A stretch of DNA of 47,013 nucleotides from an uncultured Thiodictyon sp. (GCA_903837595.1 CAILVI010000573.1:1-47013); one strand, 5' to 3'; counted from the first letter of the stretch, positions 33,018-42,646 are shown. The notes: generated from the letters alone by a model not told the origin. A program made the numbers and translations.

Positions 33018-36000
33018 AGTTCACCGACATCTTCGTCTACCGCCCGGTGCTCGCCGCCGTCGTGAGCCTGTTGATCTTCATCTTGGGCATTCGCGCCTTC
33101 ATCGATCTGGAGGTCCGCCAGTACCCCAAGACCCAGAACACCGTGGTGACCATCACCACCGCCTACCCCGGGGCGAGCAGCGAGCTGGTCAAGGGCTTCA
33201 TCACCACGCCACTGCAACAGGCCATCGCCGAGGCCGACGTCATCGATTTCCTGTCCGCCACCAGCACGGCGGGGATCTCGGTCATCGAGGCCAACATGCG
33301 CCTCAACTACGACCCCAAGGCGGCGGTGGCCGAGATCCAGGCCAAGGTCGCGAGCCGTATCAATGTGCTGCCGGAGACCGCCCAGAACCCGGTCATCGAC
33401 TCCACCACCGGCAACTCCACGGCCCTGATGTACCTGGCCTTTTACAGCAAGGTCATGGACCTGCCGCAGATCACCGACTATGTGCTGCGGGTGGTCCAGC
33501 CGCAGTTGCAGGCCCTGCAAGGCGTGGCCAAGGCGCAGTTGCTCGGCAACAAGACCTTTGCCATGCGCATCTGGCTGGACCCGGCCCGCATGGCGTCCCT
33601 GGGGGTGACGGGCGACGACGTGACCAAGGTCCTGCGGGCCAACAACTATCTCTCGGGGGTCGGCAAGCTCAAGGGGGATCTCGTCCAGATCGATCTCTCC
33701 GCCACCACGGACGTGAGCCGCGTGGAGGACTTCAGCCGTCTGGTGGTCCGCTCGCAGGGCGACACCCTGGTCCGACTGGAGGACATCGCCCGCGTCGAGC
33801 TGGGCGCCGCGGACTACGACTCCACCACGCTCTACAAGGGCAACCCGGCCATCTTCATCGCGGTGGAACAGACCCCCGGAGCCAATCCGCTGGACGTGGC
33901 CAAGCGGGTGAAGGACCTGCTGCCCAAGCTGCGGGCCGATTTCCCGCAGGGGCTCGATGCCTTCGTCCCCTATGACGGCAGCGCCTTCATCGATGAGTCG
34001 ATCCGGGAGGTCTTCAAGACCCTGGTCGAGGCGGTGCTGGTGGTGCTCCTGGTGATCTTCCTGTCACTCGGCTCCCTGCGCGCCGCGCTGGTGCCCGCGG
34101 TGGGGGTGCCGCTGTCCATCGTCGGGGCCGGGTTCCTCATGTTGCTGATGGGATTCTCCATCAACCTGCTCACCCTGCTGGCCATGGTGCTCGCCATCGG
34201 GCTGGTGGTGGACGACGCCATCGTGGTGGTGGAGAACGTCCACCGGCACCTGGAGATGGGCAAGTCCAACATCCAGGCCGCGGTGGACGGGGCGCGCGAA
34301 CTGGCCCTACCCATCATCGCCATGACCACCACCCTGATGGCCGTTTATGCCCCCATCGGCTTCATGGGCGGCCTGGTCGGCACGCTGTTCACCGAGTTCG
34401 CCTTCACCCTGGCGGGGGCGGTGCTGGTCTCCGGTGTCGTGGCGCTCACCCTCTCACCCATGCTCTCCGCGGCGGTGCTGCGCGCCGGGGGGCAACAGAG
34501 CCGCTTTGAGCTGCGCGTCGAGCACGCCTTTGAGTCTCTGGCCAGGGGCTATCGGTCGGTGCTGCACGGCTGGCTCAAGTTCCCGTCAGTCACGCTGCTG
34601 GTCGCCCTGGTCGTCATCGGCGCCGTCTACGCCATGTACAGCATGACCAAGAAGGAGTTGGCCCCCACCGAGGACCAGAGCATCCTGTTTTTCATGGGCA
34701 CCGCGCCGCAGACCGCCACCATCGATTATGACATCGGCTATATCAAGGAGATGTTCCCCATCTTCGAGGCCATCCCGGAATACCGGGAGTCCTTCCTGGT
34801 GGCCGGCTTCGGCGGCGATCAGTCATCGGTCTTCGGCGGCTTCAAGATCGCCCCGGCCGCGCAACGGCAACGCAGCCAGGACGCCATCCAGCCCCAATTG
34901 CAGGGGGCCTTGGCACAGATCACCGGGCTCAATACCGTGGTCTTCCCGCTGCCCAGCCTGCCGACCCCGGGTAACGGCATCCCGGTGAGCTTCGTGGTCG
35001 TCTCCGACCGGGACTACAAGGAGCTGGACGGACTGACTGACCAACTCTTAGGCGCGGCCATGGGCAGCGGCAAGTTCATGTTTCTGTCTAAAGACGTGAA
35101 GCTGGAGCGCCCCCGGACCGTGCTTGAGGTGGACCGGGAACTCGCGGGCGCCATGGGCATCAGCATGGCGGATCTCGGCGCGAGCCTGGCGGGCATGTTG
35201 AGTGAGAACTATGTCAACTGGTTCAGCCTGGAAGGGCGCAGCTACAAGGTCATCCCGCAGGTAGAGCAGCGCTTCCGCAATGACGCGGGGGAGCTGAAGG
35301 ACTATTACATCCGCAACAATGCCGGGGAACAGGTGCCATTGAGTACACTGGTGAAGGTCCGCCACGAGGTGGAGCCGTCCAAGCGCACCCAATTCCAGCA
35401 ATTGAACGCCATCACACTCTCCGGGGTCCAGATGCCCGGCGTGACCCTGGGCGATGCGCTCAGCTACCTGGAGCAACAGGCGGCAACCATCTTCCCCCCG
35501 GGCGTACGCTACGACTATAAGGGCGAGTCGCGCCAGTTCAAGAGCGAGGGCACGGCGCTCGAGGTGACCTTTTTCCTCTCGCTCATCATCATCTATCTGG
35601 TGCTGGCCGCACAATTCGAGAGTTGGCGCGATCCCTTCGTCATCCTGATGTCGGTGCCGGTCTCCATCGCCGGGGCCATGGCCTTCCTGTTCTTGGGCTT
35701 CGCCAGCATCAACATCTATACGCAGGTGGGCCTCATCACCCTGATCGGCCTCGTGACCAAGAACGGGATACTCATCGTCGAGTTTGCCAACCAGTTGCGC
35801 GCACGCGAGGGATTGAGCAAACGCGAGGCGGTGGAGCGCGCCTCCGCCATCCGGCTGCGCCCCATCCTGATGACGACGGTCTCCATGCTGGTCGCCATGG
35901 TGCCGCTCCTGATCGCCAGCGGTCCCGGGGCGGTGAGCCGTTTCGACATCGGGCTCGTGATCATGACCGGCTTAGGGATCGGCACACTCTTCACCCTATT

Positions 36001-36097
36001 CGTCGTGCCATCCTTCTATCTGTTGCTGTCGCCCGCGGTCCATGGCGGGCATGAGGGAGCGACAGAACCACCGAAACCGGCCGCGGAGGCGGCCTAG
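33014..36097 (+). CDS. RND-family efflux pump permease (HAE1/AcrB type)
   Basis: Inner-membrane proton-driven exporter of about the standard 1030 residues (1027 aa). It has the first helix (VLAAVVSLLIFILGI), the porter-domain strand VRQYPKTQNTVVTITTAYPG, the second helix bundle with FKTLVEAVLVVLLVIFLSLG, the proton-relay motif GLVVDDAIVVVENVHRHLEM, a second large periplasmic loop and the repeat of the bundle (AQFESWRDPFVILMSVPVSI, GLVTKNGILIVEFANQL). The last residues are hydrophilic. Translation is coupled to the adaptor gene through ATGA. Substrates cannot be told from sequence; drugs, dyes or lipids are typical for the family. Confidence 0.95.
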   Translation: MKFTDIFVYRPVLAAVVSLLIFILGIRAFIDLEVRQYPKTQNTVVTITTAYPGASSELVKGFITTPLQQAIAEADVIDFLSATSTAGISVIEANMRLNYDPKAAVAEIQAKVASRINVLPETAQNPVIDSTTGNSTALMYLAFYSKVMDLPQITDYVLRVVQPQLQALQGVAKAQLLGNKTFAMRIWLDPARMASLGVTGDDVTKVLRANNYLSGVGKLKGDLVQIDLSATTDVSRVEDFSRLVVRSQGDTLVRLEDIARVELGAADYDSTTLYKGNPAIFIAVEQTPGANPLDVAKRVKDLLPKLRADFPQGLDAFVPYDGSAFIDESIREVFKTLVEAVLVVLLVIFLSLGSLRAALVPAVGVPLSIVGAGFLMLLMGFSINLLTLLAMVLAIGLVVDDAIVVVENVHRHLEMGKSNIQAAVDGARELALPIIAMTTTLMAVYAPIGFMGGLVGTLFTEFAFTLAGAVLVSGVVALTLSPMLSAAVLRAGGQQSRFELRVEHAFESLARGYRSVLHGWLKFPSVTLLVALVVIGAVYAMYSMTKKELAPTEDQSILFFMGTAPQTATIDYDIGYIKEMFPIFEAIPEYRESFLVAGFGGDQSSVFGGFKIAPAAQRQRSQDAIQPQLQGALAQITGLNTVVFPLPSLPTPGNGIPVSFVVVSDRDYKELDGLTDQLLGAAMGSGKFMFLSKDVKLERPRTVLEVDRELAGAMGISMADLGASLAGMLSENYVNWFSLEGRSYKVIPQVEQRFRNDAGELKDYYIRNNAGEQVPLSTLVKVRHEVEPSKRTQFQQLNAITLSGVQMPGVTLGDALSYLEQQAATIFPPGVRYDYKGESRQFKSEGTALEVTFFLSLIIIYLVLAAQFESWRDPFVILMSVPVSIAGAMAFLFLGFASINIYTQVGLITLIGLVTKNGILIVEFANQLRAREGLSKREAVERASAIRLRPILMTTVSMLVAMVPLLIASGPGAVSRFDIGLVIMTGLGIGTLFTLFVVPSFYLLLSPAVHGGHEGATEPPKPAAEAA

Positions 36098-36130
36098 CCA
36101 TGCCTGAGTTGGCCCCTCTCGTTCCCACGC

Positions 36131-36148
36131 CCCCGGCACGCGCCGGGG
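36131..36148. terminator. GC hairpin after the RND genes
   Basis: CCCCGGC and GCCGGGG with a 4-base loop, 33 bp past the pump stop codon. There is no T-run, so it is a possible terminator or a short REP. It lies upstream of the PEP-CTERM gene, which has its own good ribosome site. Confidence 0.4.
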
Positions 36149-36244
36149 AGTCAAGCGGACATGCGGCTACTATTCTTGTTTGATTTCTTGCCGACGCAGT
36201 CGTAGCATTAGCCAACCGACACGCAGACCGTTAGGGGGACTGAA

Positions 36245-36835
36245 ATGAAGCAGCGACTCATACTGGCGGCGGGAGTCATTGCACTGTGTACTGCCGTGTC
36301 GTCCGAGGCGGCGGTGATCATCGACATGAGCCAAGTTGGGGCCGATGTGGTCGCACAAGGCAGTGGCAACCTCAACCTGGCTGCCCTCGGACCACCGATA
36401 CCGGCCGGCACGGGGACTGCTGCGATGAGTCCGAGTAGCGGGTTCCTTGTGCTGGTCCCCGGCTCAGGTGATGTGTATTTACCCCCTGTATCCCCTGCCA
36501 GCTTTGGTACATTAGGTTTGGCGACTGCATCCGCAAACACTGGCAATGTATTTGGGCTTGCCCTCGGTCAAATGTTGCTACCCACGGGCTACATCACCGG
36601 CACCAACCTCGCGATGACTGCGACCTGGGCGGGAGCCAGCAATGCGAGCCTCGGTGTCACGCCCGGTACCTATACTTGGAGTTGGGGTGCTGGGGCGACC
36701 GCGGACTACGTTCAGTTGAATGTCAACGCCGCACCGACCCCCGAACCCGAGACTTACGCACTGTTCGCCTTCGGCATCGGGGCCACCGAGTGGCTACGGC
36801 GACGCAAGAGGAAGGCGCCGAACGCCGATGCATGA
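36245..36835 (+). CDS. PEP-CTERM sorting-domain protein
   Basis: A 196-aa exported protein and likely substrate of the exosortase encoded just downstream. It has a signal peptide (MKQRLILAAGVIALCTAV, cut near SEAA), a Gly/Ser/Thr/Ala-rich body without Cys in the mature part, and a textbook C-terminal sorting signal: PEP at residues 166-168, a hydrophobic helix (TYALFAFGIGATEWL) and a basic tail (RRRKRK). The family is cut at PEP and attached to or released at the cell envelope, often in exopolysaccharide producers. GGGG six bases before ATG 36245 is a good ribosome site. Its end overlaps the next gene by 8 bp. The function of the mature domain is unknown. Confidence 0.9.
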   Translation: MKQRLILAAGVIALCTAVSSEAAVIIDMSQVGADVVAQGSGNLNLAALGPPIPAGTGTAAMSPSSGFLVLVPGSGDVYLPPVSPASFGTLGLATASANTGNVFGLALGQMLLPTGYITGTNLAMTATWAGASNASLGVTPGTYTWSWGAGATADYVQLNVNAAPTPEPETYALFAFGIGATEWLRRRKRKAPNADA

Positions 36836-38236
36836 ATGCGGCTTGCTCGCGGCGCTCCTCGCCGCCGCTCTGACGCTCGCGGCCGACGCCGCACTGGCCG
36901 GCGAGCCCCCCCAGGTCGCGGCCGTCGTCAACGGCGTTGAGATCACCCAGCGCGAGGTCGAGGCCCAATACCAGCGTAGCGCCACACCGGGCACGCCACC
37001 CGCCGCCGCGGCCACCCAGCGCCGCGCGATCCTCGACGGCCTGGTGCGCACCGAACTGCTCGCGCAGCAGGCACTCGCCGACCGACTCGACCAGACGCCC
37101 GAGTTCCTGCTCGATACCCATCAGGCACGCCGACAGACGCTCGCACTGCAGGTCGAGCAGGCGGCGCGGCGCGCCATCCCGCCGCTGCCGGCCGAGGCGC
37201 TGCGCCAGGTCATCGCGGCCAATCCCTACCACTTCGCGGAGCGTCAGCTGCTGCTGATCGAGGAGCTGCAGGTCAGCCAGACCGATCAGGCGTTCCTACA
37301 GGCGCTCGACCGGGAGGCCACCGAGATCGCGGAGCGGGCACGCGTGCAGCGGCTCGCGCGGGAGGCGGATGGCTCCGTCACCGGGGGTGCCGCCCTGGAC
37401 CGCCTGGAAGGGCTCGCCCGCCAGGCGGGCGCGCGGGTGAAGCGCGTGCCGACCACGGCGGTCACCACCGACCAACTCCCGCCCGAACTGGTGAAGCCGC
37501 TGCTGGCCGCCAAACCAGGGGTGCCGCAGGTCGTCCTGATCAAAGGGGTTACGGATCGGGGCACGGCGGTGGTGATGCACGCGGCGGCGCCGACACCCAT
37601 CACGGGCGAGGCGGCCGAGCAGCTGGCGGGCGGGCTGGTCCAACGGGAGCAGTTGGCGCAGGCGCTGCGGCAGCGGCTGACGGCGGCGCAGAACGCGGCG
37701 CAGATCGCCTACCAGGGCGAGTTCGCCGCCGGCGCCCCATCACCCGATGCCGCGGCAACGCCCGCCGCGCGGCCCCTGGACAGCAGTGTACCGCCCACAC
37801 TGCCCCCGCACCGGTTGGCCGCCATCGCGGGCGCGGCGGCGCTGGCCTGCGCCGCCGCCGTGCTGTTGGGGGTGATCGCTTGGTGTTACTGGCGACGCAC
37901 CCTGTGGCTGCCGCGCCTGTGGCCGGCGCGCGCGCCGCCGGCCGCGGAGGCCACCCCGCCCTGGGGACCGGCCTACGACCCGGCGAGTTGGGAGGGCATG
38001 CTGTTCGTCGCCCTGCTGGTGCTGGCCTGCGTCGGGGCCCTGGGCGTGCAGTTGCTCGTGGCCGGGCTGCGGCTTGGCCCCTGGGTATTGGCGGGGGCGG
38101 TGGCCGGCGGCCTGGCGCTGGGCGTGGGGGCAAGTCACCTCTATGCCCGCGCGTCACCCCCGCCCTGGACCCGCCGCCGGCGCTGGTGGTCGGTCATCGC
38201 AGCGGCGGCCCTGCTGCTCGGCACCCGGCCTTGGGG
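36828..38236 (+). CDS. EpsD-like foldase with C-terminal membrane segments (runs into exosortase by frameshift)
   Basis: The frame starts at ATG 36828 (MHECGLLAALLAAALTLAAD, a signal peptide) and encodes an EpsD/PpiC-type N-terminal domain: VAAVVNGVEITQREVEAQY, ILDGLVRTELLAQQAL, YHFAERQLLLIEEL, DQLPPELVKPLLAAKPG. Such proteins accompany exosortase loci. After a Pro-rich linker come four hydrophobic segments (for example LAAIAGAAALACAAAVLLGV and WEGMLFVALLVLACVG). No stop codon follows in this frame until 39566, but coding character moves to the next frame at about 38215-38250, where exosortase begins. One extra base, for example in the G4 run at 38233-38236, would explain it. The end coordinate is therefore the shift point, not a stop. 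Either one EpsD-exosortase fusion is frameshifted, or a stop codon was lost. Confidence 0.6.
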
Positions 38237-38247
38237 CTGCGGTTCTC

Positions 38248-39123
38248 GTGAGGCCGGCGGCGCCGGCCGCCAGGCTCGCGCACCTGCTGCCGCGTGCGGC
38301 CTGGCTGCCCTGGCTGGCGTTCGCCGCGGTCTTGATCATGACCGGTGTGCGCACCGCGGCCGATCCGCTGCGCCCCAGCTACGACGACGACCTGATGCTG
38401 CTCGCCACCCTCGGCATGGTATTGTGGATCGAACGGGCGGCACTCGCCGCGTCGCTGCGGAGCTCTGGGGATGGCCGGCCCTGGGTCGGGACCCTGCTGT
38501 TCGCGGCCGGCTGCCTGGCGTCACCGGCGGGACGCTTCAGCGGCTCGTTCGCCATCGAGGCCTGGGCCCTGTTCCTGCTGCCCGCCGGACTGGTGGCAGC
38601 CTTCGCCCCGCGGGAACAAATGCGCGCGGCCTGGTTTCTGGCGGGCGCCGGTACGGTGGTGGTAGCGATCGGGCGGATCGCCCCGGCGGCGCTCTCTTCC
38701 GACTTGGCGGTATGGCTCGCCGCCGCCTCCGCCGGCCTGATCAGTGCGGTAGCCTTTCCGGTGGTCGCGGTCGGGGTACGCCAGTATTTCGGACCCTACA
38801 GCACCGAGGTCACCCAGGCCTGCGCGGGGATGAACTCGCTCTTCGCGCTGACGGCGCTCGCCGTGCTCTACCTGCGCGAGGGCCGGCGCCGCCCGTTCTG
38901 GCATATCTTACTGTTGGTGGCCTGCGTGATCCCGGTCGCCGTCTTGAGCAATTTTCTGCGGATCGTGCTGTTGGTGCTCAGTACCCAACTGATCGGCGTG
39001 CGCTTTGCGCAGGGTCTGTTTCACGACACCGCGGGCTTTTTCGTGTTCGCCTTGGCGCTGGCCCTGCTGGCGGGCATCGACTCACTGGCCCGGCGGATGG
39101 GGGCAGGCGATGCGGGCGATTGA
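38248..39123 (+). CDS. Exosortase (PEP-CTERM transpeptidase)
   Basis: Integral-membrane Cys protease-transpeptidase that processes PEP-CTERM proteins. The conserved triad is visible: Cys192 in TQACAGMNS, Arg238 in SNFLRIV and His259 in LFHDTAG. About eight or nine hydrophobic helices run through the 291 residues counted from GTG 38248. That GTG has no clear Shine-Dalgarno sequence, and the frame is open further left to TTG 38074, so the true start is uncertain; it may be the C-terminal part of a fusion with the EpsD-like ORF upstream. The 3' end overlaps the EpsI gene by 14 bp. Together with the adjacent PEP-CTERM gene it looks like a dedicated one-substrate exosortase. Confidence 0.85.
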   Translation: MRPAAPAARLAHLLPRAAWLPWLAFAAVLIMTGVRTAADPLRPSYDDDLMLLATLGMVLWIERAALAASLRSSGDGRPWVGTLLFAAGCLASPAGRFSGSFAIEAWALFLLPAGLVAAFAPREQMRAAWFLAGAGTVVVAIGRIAPAALSSDLAVWLAAASAGLISAVAFPVVAVGVRQYFGPYSTEVTQACAGMNSLFALTALAVLYLREGRRRPFWHILLLVACVIPVAVLSNFLRIVLLVLSTQLIGVRFAQGLFHDTAGFFVFALALALLAGIDSLARRMGAGDAGD

Positions 39124-39796
39124 GCGCTGGTCCTTGGCCGTCGGCTTCACGGTGCTGCTGGCAGCGCCGCAGGCATGGCTCGAGTTTCGGTCCGACGCGG
39201 GCGCCGCCGACCCGCCGCCGGACCTCGCGGCCATCGTCGCGCGCGCGCCCGCGGGCTGGCATGACGCGGCGCCCGCGCAGGTGGTCGACCCCAGGGAGGC
39301 GGCCGGCGCTCGGTTGTTCTACGATCAGGTGGCCGTCGGCCAGTTCGCCCAGCCCGGCGCTCCGGCAGTCACCCTGGTGCTCACCTGGAGCCGCGACGGG
39401 TTCCGGCGCGCCGGCCACGAGCAGGAGGTCTGCTATCGCGCGCAGGGCTTCACCGTGGCCGGCGAGCAGGTCACGCGACTGGACGCCGGTGGGGCACAGT
39501 TCCCCGCGCGGGTCTTCAACGCGCGCCGTGGCGAGGTCGTCGAGGACGTGCTGTACTGGAGGGTGACGGGCGGCAAGCTCGATGAGGGCGGACGGGAGGG
39601 CGTCACGGATCAACTGATGTTGCGCCTGCACACACTACGTCATATCTTCACCCCCGGTATCCCCGCCAATCTGATGGTGCGGGTGTCGCACCAGCGTCAG
39701 GCCGCCGCGCCGCCCACGTCCGCCAACGCGGCATTCGTGCGGGCCTTTCTGGGGACGCTCGGACCGGCCGGGCGGGACTTGCTGACCGGCCGCTGA
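39110..39796 (+). CDS. EpsI-domain exosortase-associated protein
   Basis: A 228-aa protein of the EpsI family (DUF3485-type) that accompanies exosortases and is sometimes fused to them; its biochemical job is not established. It has an N-terminal hydrophobic anchor (WSLAVGFTVLLAAPQAWL), then the EpsI domain: LFYDQVAVGQF, VTLVLTWSRDGF, the conserved EVCYRAQGFTV region with its Cys, and VEDVLYWRVTGG. The ATG at 39110 lies inside the end of the exosortase gene, giving a 14-bp overlap and probable translational coupling. It closes the operon; the following 177 bp hold nothing I recognise. Confidence 0.87.
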   Translation: MRAIERWSLAVGFTVLLAAPQAWLEFRSDAGAADPPPDLAAIVARAPAGWHDAAPAQVVDPREAAGARLFYDQVAVGQFAQPGAPAVTLVLTWSRDGFRRAGHEQEVCYRAQGFTVAGEQVTRLDAGGAQFPARVFNARRGEVVEDVLYWRVTGGKLDEGGREGVTDQLMLRLHTLRHIFTPGIPANLMVRVSHQRQAAAPPTSANAAFVRAFLGTLGPAGRDLLTGR

Positions 39797-39973
39797 GGCG
39801 CGCCCGACGGGTAGGCTCGCGTTGCCGCAACCGGTCGTAGCGCCCTTGGCGCCGGGTATGCCAACCAGTCGCACGCAGGCGCAGGCGCCAAACCAATCAG
39901 ACCGCCCGGACGCCACCCGCAGGGCGGAGTCCGAGCGGGCCGATACCGCCGAACCTTGACTAATGGCAGGCCA

Positions 39974-40615
39974 TCAGAACGTATAATTCACGCCCAGCAT
40001 GATCGTCCCGAAGTCATTGTTACCGCTAACCTTCGTGGAGGTCACGCTACCATTCGGCATCGTGAGATTCACTCGCCCCTTCTGGTTAAAGAAGGTATAT
40101 CGGTATTCAGTGAACACCTCCCAGTTGTTCACGATCCGATAATTGAAGCCCAACCCCAGATGCTCGCCCCAACCGCTATCTGCCTTCAGCGTGGCGCGGG
40201 CCGTTCCACCCGTGGGGTAGGCCGCCGATACCGGCACTGCGACGGACACTGAGTTGTCTGCATCGATCATGTTGTAGTCGAAGCCGGCAAGCCCATAGAG
40301 ACCGAATTGGTCCGTCACCGGGAGCCGTCCGACCAACGAAAAACCGAGGCTCGATGTGCTCTGTTTGAATCTGGGCTGACCGGCCCAGTTTTTTGTCTCG
40401 TTAAAGGTCGCAAAGGACGCTTGGAGACCGAAATTGCTGGTGAAGTCGTACTCACCCTGCAAACCCCATACACCAGCGGAACTGCCAACGTTACCGCCAG
40501 CCGTCACGCCCCCCTGGGCGCCGAGGCGAAACTGCACCGGGGCGGGGCCGGCGGCATCAGCCGCAACGGCGCCGGCGAGCAAGGGCAGAGCAAGCAGCAG
40601 ATATGACTTTTTCAT
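39974..40615 (-). CDS. Outer-membrane beta-barrel protein (OmpA/porin-like)
   Basis: A 213-aa exported protein expected to form a small eight-stranded barrel in the outer membrane. It has a signal peptide (MKKSYLLLALPLLAGAVAAD, cut near AAG), alternating amphipathic strands (VWGLQGEYDFTSNFGLQASF, LGFSLVGRLPVTDQFGLYG, NWEVFTEYRYTFF) and a terminal beta-signal ending in Phe (TIMLGVNYTF), as needed for BAM-mediated insertion. GGAGG six bases upstream of ATG 40615 is an excellent ribosome site. It faces the exosortase operon convergently and is a single gene. A structural or adhesion role is likely; no ligand can be named. Confidence 0.9.
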   Translation of the reverse strand: MKKSYLLLALPLLAGAVAADAAGPAPVQFRLGAQGGVTAGGNVGSSAGVWGLQGEYDFTSNFGLQASFATFNETKNWAGQPRFKQSTSSLGFSLVGRLPVTDQFGLYGLAGFDYNMIDADNSVSVAVPVSAAYPTGGTARATLKADSGWGEHLGLGFNYRIVNNWEVFTEYRYTFFNQKGRVNLTMPNGSVTSTKVSGNNDFGTIMLGVNYTF

Positions 40616-41176
40616 CGATGTCCTCCAAAGATTTTTCGTTGTACACGTGCACTGGGCGAGACGCCATGGCGATGATCCCCGGCTACCCCACGGAGCTCAC
40701 GCCGCCCCTTGTTGCGATTCAACAACAGTGACGCAGTCGTGGGCTGAACCCGAACATACCACCCTCAAAGATTGAATCTCTTGGGTTAGTTTGCACAGTA
40801 TACCGAAACAAAGAATACTTGGTATATGAAAAAAATCCATTTGTTGCAATCCCCGATGTAGTTGCAATAACGACACAAAAGCCCAGTCCACACACCGATG
40901 GGCGCGTCCACGCACCGACAGTTGCGCGCGGCCAGCCGGCACGCGCGACGTTCCCTTCAGTGGAAAAACCCGGCACGCCAGTGGTGCTGGAGAGACCCGA
41001 ACAGTGGCAGGACTTCCGCCAGAATGCGGGCCAGGCGACCCTCGTACTCCGGGCCTGCGCCGACCTCGGCAGCGAGCACAAGCAAACGCTGCGGCGCGGC
41101 GTGCAGACCAGGACGGTCTGCACGCCAGGGGCGACGTGAATACCTTTCCCTAGCCGCCGCCGGCCCGGCCCCAGGT
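40616..41176. other. Intergenic region with AT-rich stretch
   Basis: No convincing gene: the 106-codon frame at 40819-41139 has no family resemblance. The part at 40760-40880 is unusually AT-rich for this genome and includes a TATACC/GGTATA inverted repeat (40799-40804, 40821-40826). It probably holds the promoter of the outer-membrane protein gene, reading to the left. Confidence 0.55.
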
Positions 41177-42646
41177 TCAGGACTTGGGAATGTGCAGTGC
41201 GTAGAACATCCGCCCGTCACCCCGCTGGATCAACACGGGCACCGCGCGACCCGGCGCAAGGGACTCCAGGATGCGGTTGAAGCCGGCCAGATCATCCACG
41301 CCCTGGTTGTCCAGCATGAGGACGACATCGCCCGCAAGCAGTCCCGCCTGGGCCGCCGGCCCCTCTTTCACCGCCGCCACCAGGACCCCGCCCTGCTCGA
41401 TCCCGAGTTCATCGCGGCTCTCCGCACGCAGTTCACTCACCACCATCCCGAGTCGGTTGGGCTTGTCCGTCTCGCCCGCTGCGTCGCTGTCGTCGCTGCC
41501 GTCGGTCGACTGGTCAGCGTCGGGAAGCTCGGCGATCTTGATCTCCACCGTCAGCGGCTGGCCCTTACGCAGCAGCTCCAGACGGGCGGCCTGGCCCACC
41601 GGGGTGGTCCCGACCAGGGGCGGCAGCGCGCTGGAGATGGGCAGGTCCTTACCGTTGTAGCTCAGGATCACGTCGCCCGGCAGGATGCCCGCCGCGGCGG
41701 CCGGACTGTCGGGCATGATCTGCGCCACCAGTGCACCGCGCGCCTGCGGCAGTCCGAAGGCCGGGGCCAGGTCGCGGGTGACGTCCTGGATCAGCACCCC
41801 CAGCCAGCCGCGACTGACCCGCCCCTTGGCCTTGAGCTGCTCAAACACGTCCATCGCCACGTCGATGGGGATGGCGAAGGAGAGGCCCATGAAGCCGCCG
41901 GTGCGACTGTAGATCTGGCTGTTGACGCCAATGACATCGCCGTCCAGGTTGAAGAGTGGACCGCCGGAATTGCCCGGATTGATGGCCACGTCGGTCTGGA
42001 TAAAGGGCACATAGTTCTCGCTCGGGAGGCTGCGACCCTTGGCACTGACGATGCCGGCGGTCGCCGAGTGCTCAAAGCCGAAGGGGGAACCGATCGCCAG
42101 TACCCATTCGCCCACTTGCAGGTCTTTGGCCGAGCCGATCTTGACCGTCGGCAGATCTTTGGCGTCGAACTTCAACAAGGCGATGTCGCTGCGGGTGTCG
42201 GCCCCGACCAGGGTCGCGACGAACTCGCGGCGGTCATTGGTGCGCACCACGATCTCATCGGCACCCTCCACCACATGGGCGTTAGTGAGGACGTAGCCAT
42301 CCGCCGAGACGATGAATCCGGAACCCAGTGAGCGGGACTGTTCATCGTCTCCCGGCGCGCCACCGGAATCGCCCTGATCGCCGAAGAAGTGACGAAAAAA
42401 GTCTTGGAGCGGGCTGTCGTCCGGCAATTCGGGAACCGGATTGCCCGGCACGCGCTTGCCCTTCCCCTGGGGCTTGGCCGGGGACTGCTTGGTGCTGATG
42501 TTCACCACCTTAGGACCGTTCTCGGCCACCAGGGCGGTGAACTCTGGCAGGGCGTGATTGGTCGCCTGGCTCGGGGTCTGAGTCAGGGTCAGGGTCCCCG
42601 CCAGGAGGACGCCGAGGACCGGCCGAAAACTCGAAAAGAGGCGCAT
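41177..42646 (-). CDS. Periplasmic Do-type serine protease (DegQ/MucD-like)
   Basis: Trypsin-like protease/chaperone of envelope quality control. The 489-aa product has a signal peptide (MRLFSSFRPVLGVLLAGTLT), the catalytic triad His124 (TNAHVV), Asp154 (RSDIAL) and Ser227 (GNSGGP), and two PDZ domains (GWLGVLIQDVTRDLAPAFGL; GMVVSELRAESRDELGI). The linker before PDZ2 is Asp/Ser-rich. I start at ATG 42646, with GGAG five bases upstream; the frame opens to 42754 without homology. It is transcribed away from nadB. The two-PDZ layout with a short Q-linker favours DegQ or MucD over DegP, but the exact orthologue is not settled. Confidence 0.94.
   Translation of the reverse strand: MRLFSSFRPVLGVLLAGTLTLTQTPSQATNHALPEFTALVAENGPKVVNISTKQSPAKPQGKGKRVPGNPVPELPDDSPLQDFFRHFFGDQGDSGGAPGDDEQSRSLGSGFIVSADGYVLTNAHVVEGADEIVVRTNDRREFVATLVGADTRSDIALLKFDAKDLPTVKIGSAKDLQVGEWVLAIGSPFGFEHSATAGIVSAKGRSLPSENYVPFIQTDVAINPGNSGGPLFNLDGDVIGVNSQIYSRTGGFMGLSFAIPIDVAMDVFEQLKAKGRVSRGWLGVLIQDVTRDLAPAFGLPQARGALVAQIMPDSPAAAAGILPGDVILSYNGKDLPISSALPPLVGTTPVGQAARLELLRKGQPLTVEIKIAELPDADQSTDGSDDSDAAGETDKPNRLGMVVSELRAESRDELGIEQGGVLVAAVKEGPAAQAGLLAGDVVLMLDNQGVDDLAGFNRILESLAPGRAVPVLIQRGDGRMFYALHIPKS

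Noticed and set aside
36720-39566. One 948-codon frame through the EpsD/exosortase region taken as a single protein
   Set aside because: After about 38230 its translation is Arg/Gly-rich nonsense, while the next frame carries the exosortase triad and membrane helices.
40819-41139. 106-codon plus-strand ORF between the outer-membrane protein and protease genes
   Set aside because: No ribosome site, no recognisable domain, and overlapping frames on the other strand are equally open; I treat the region as non-coding.
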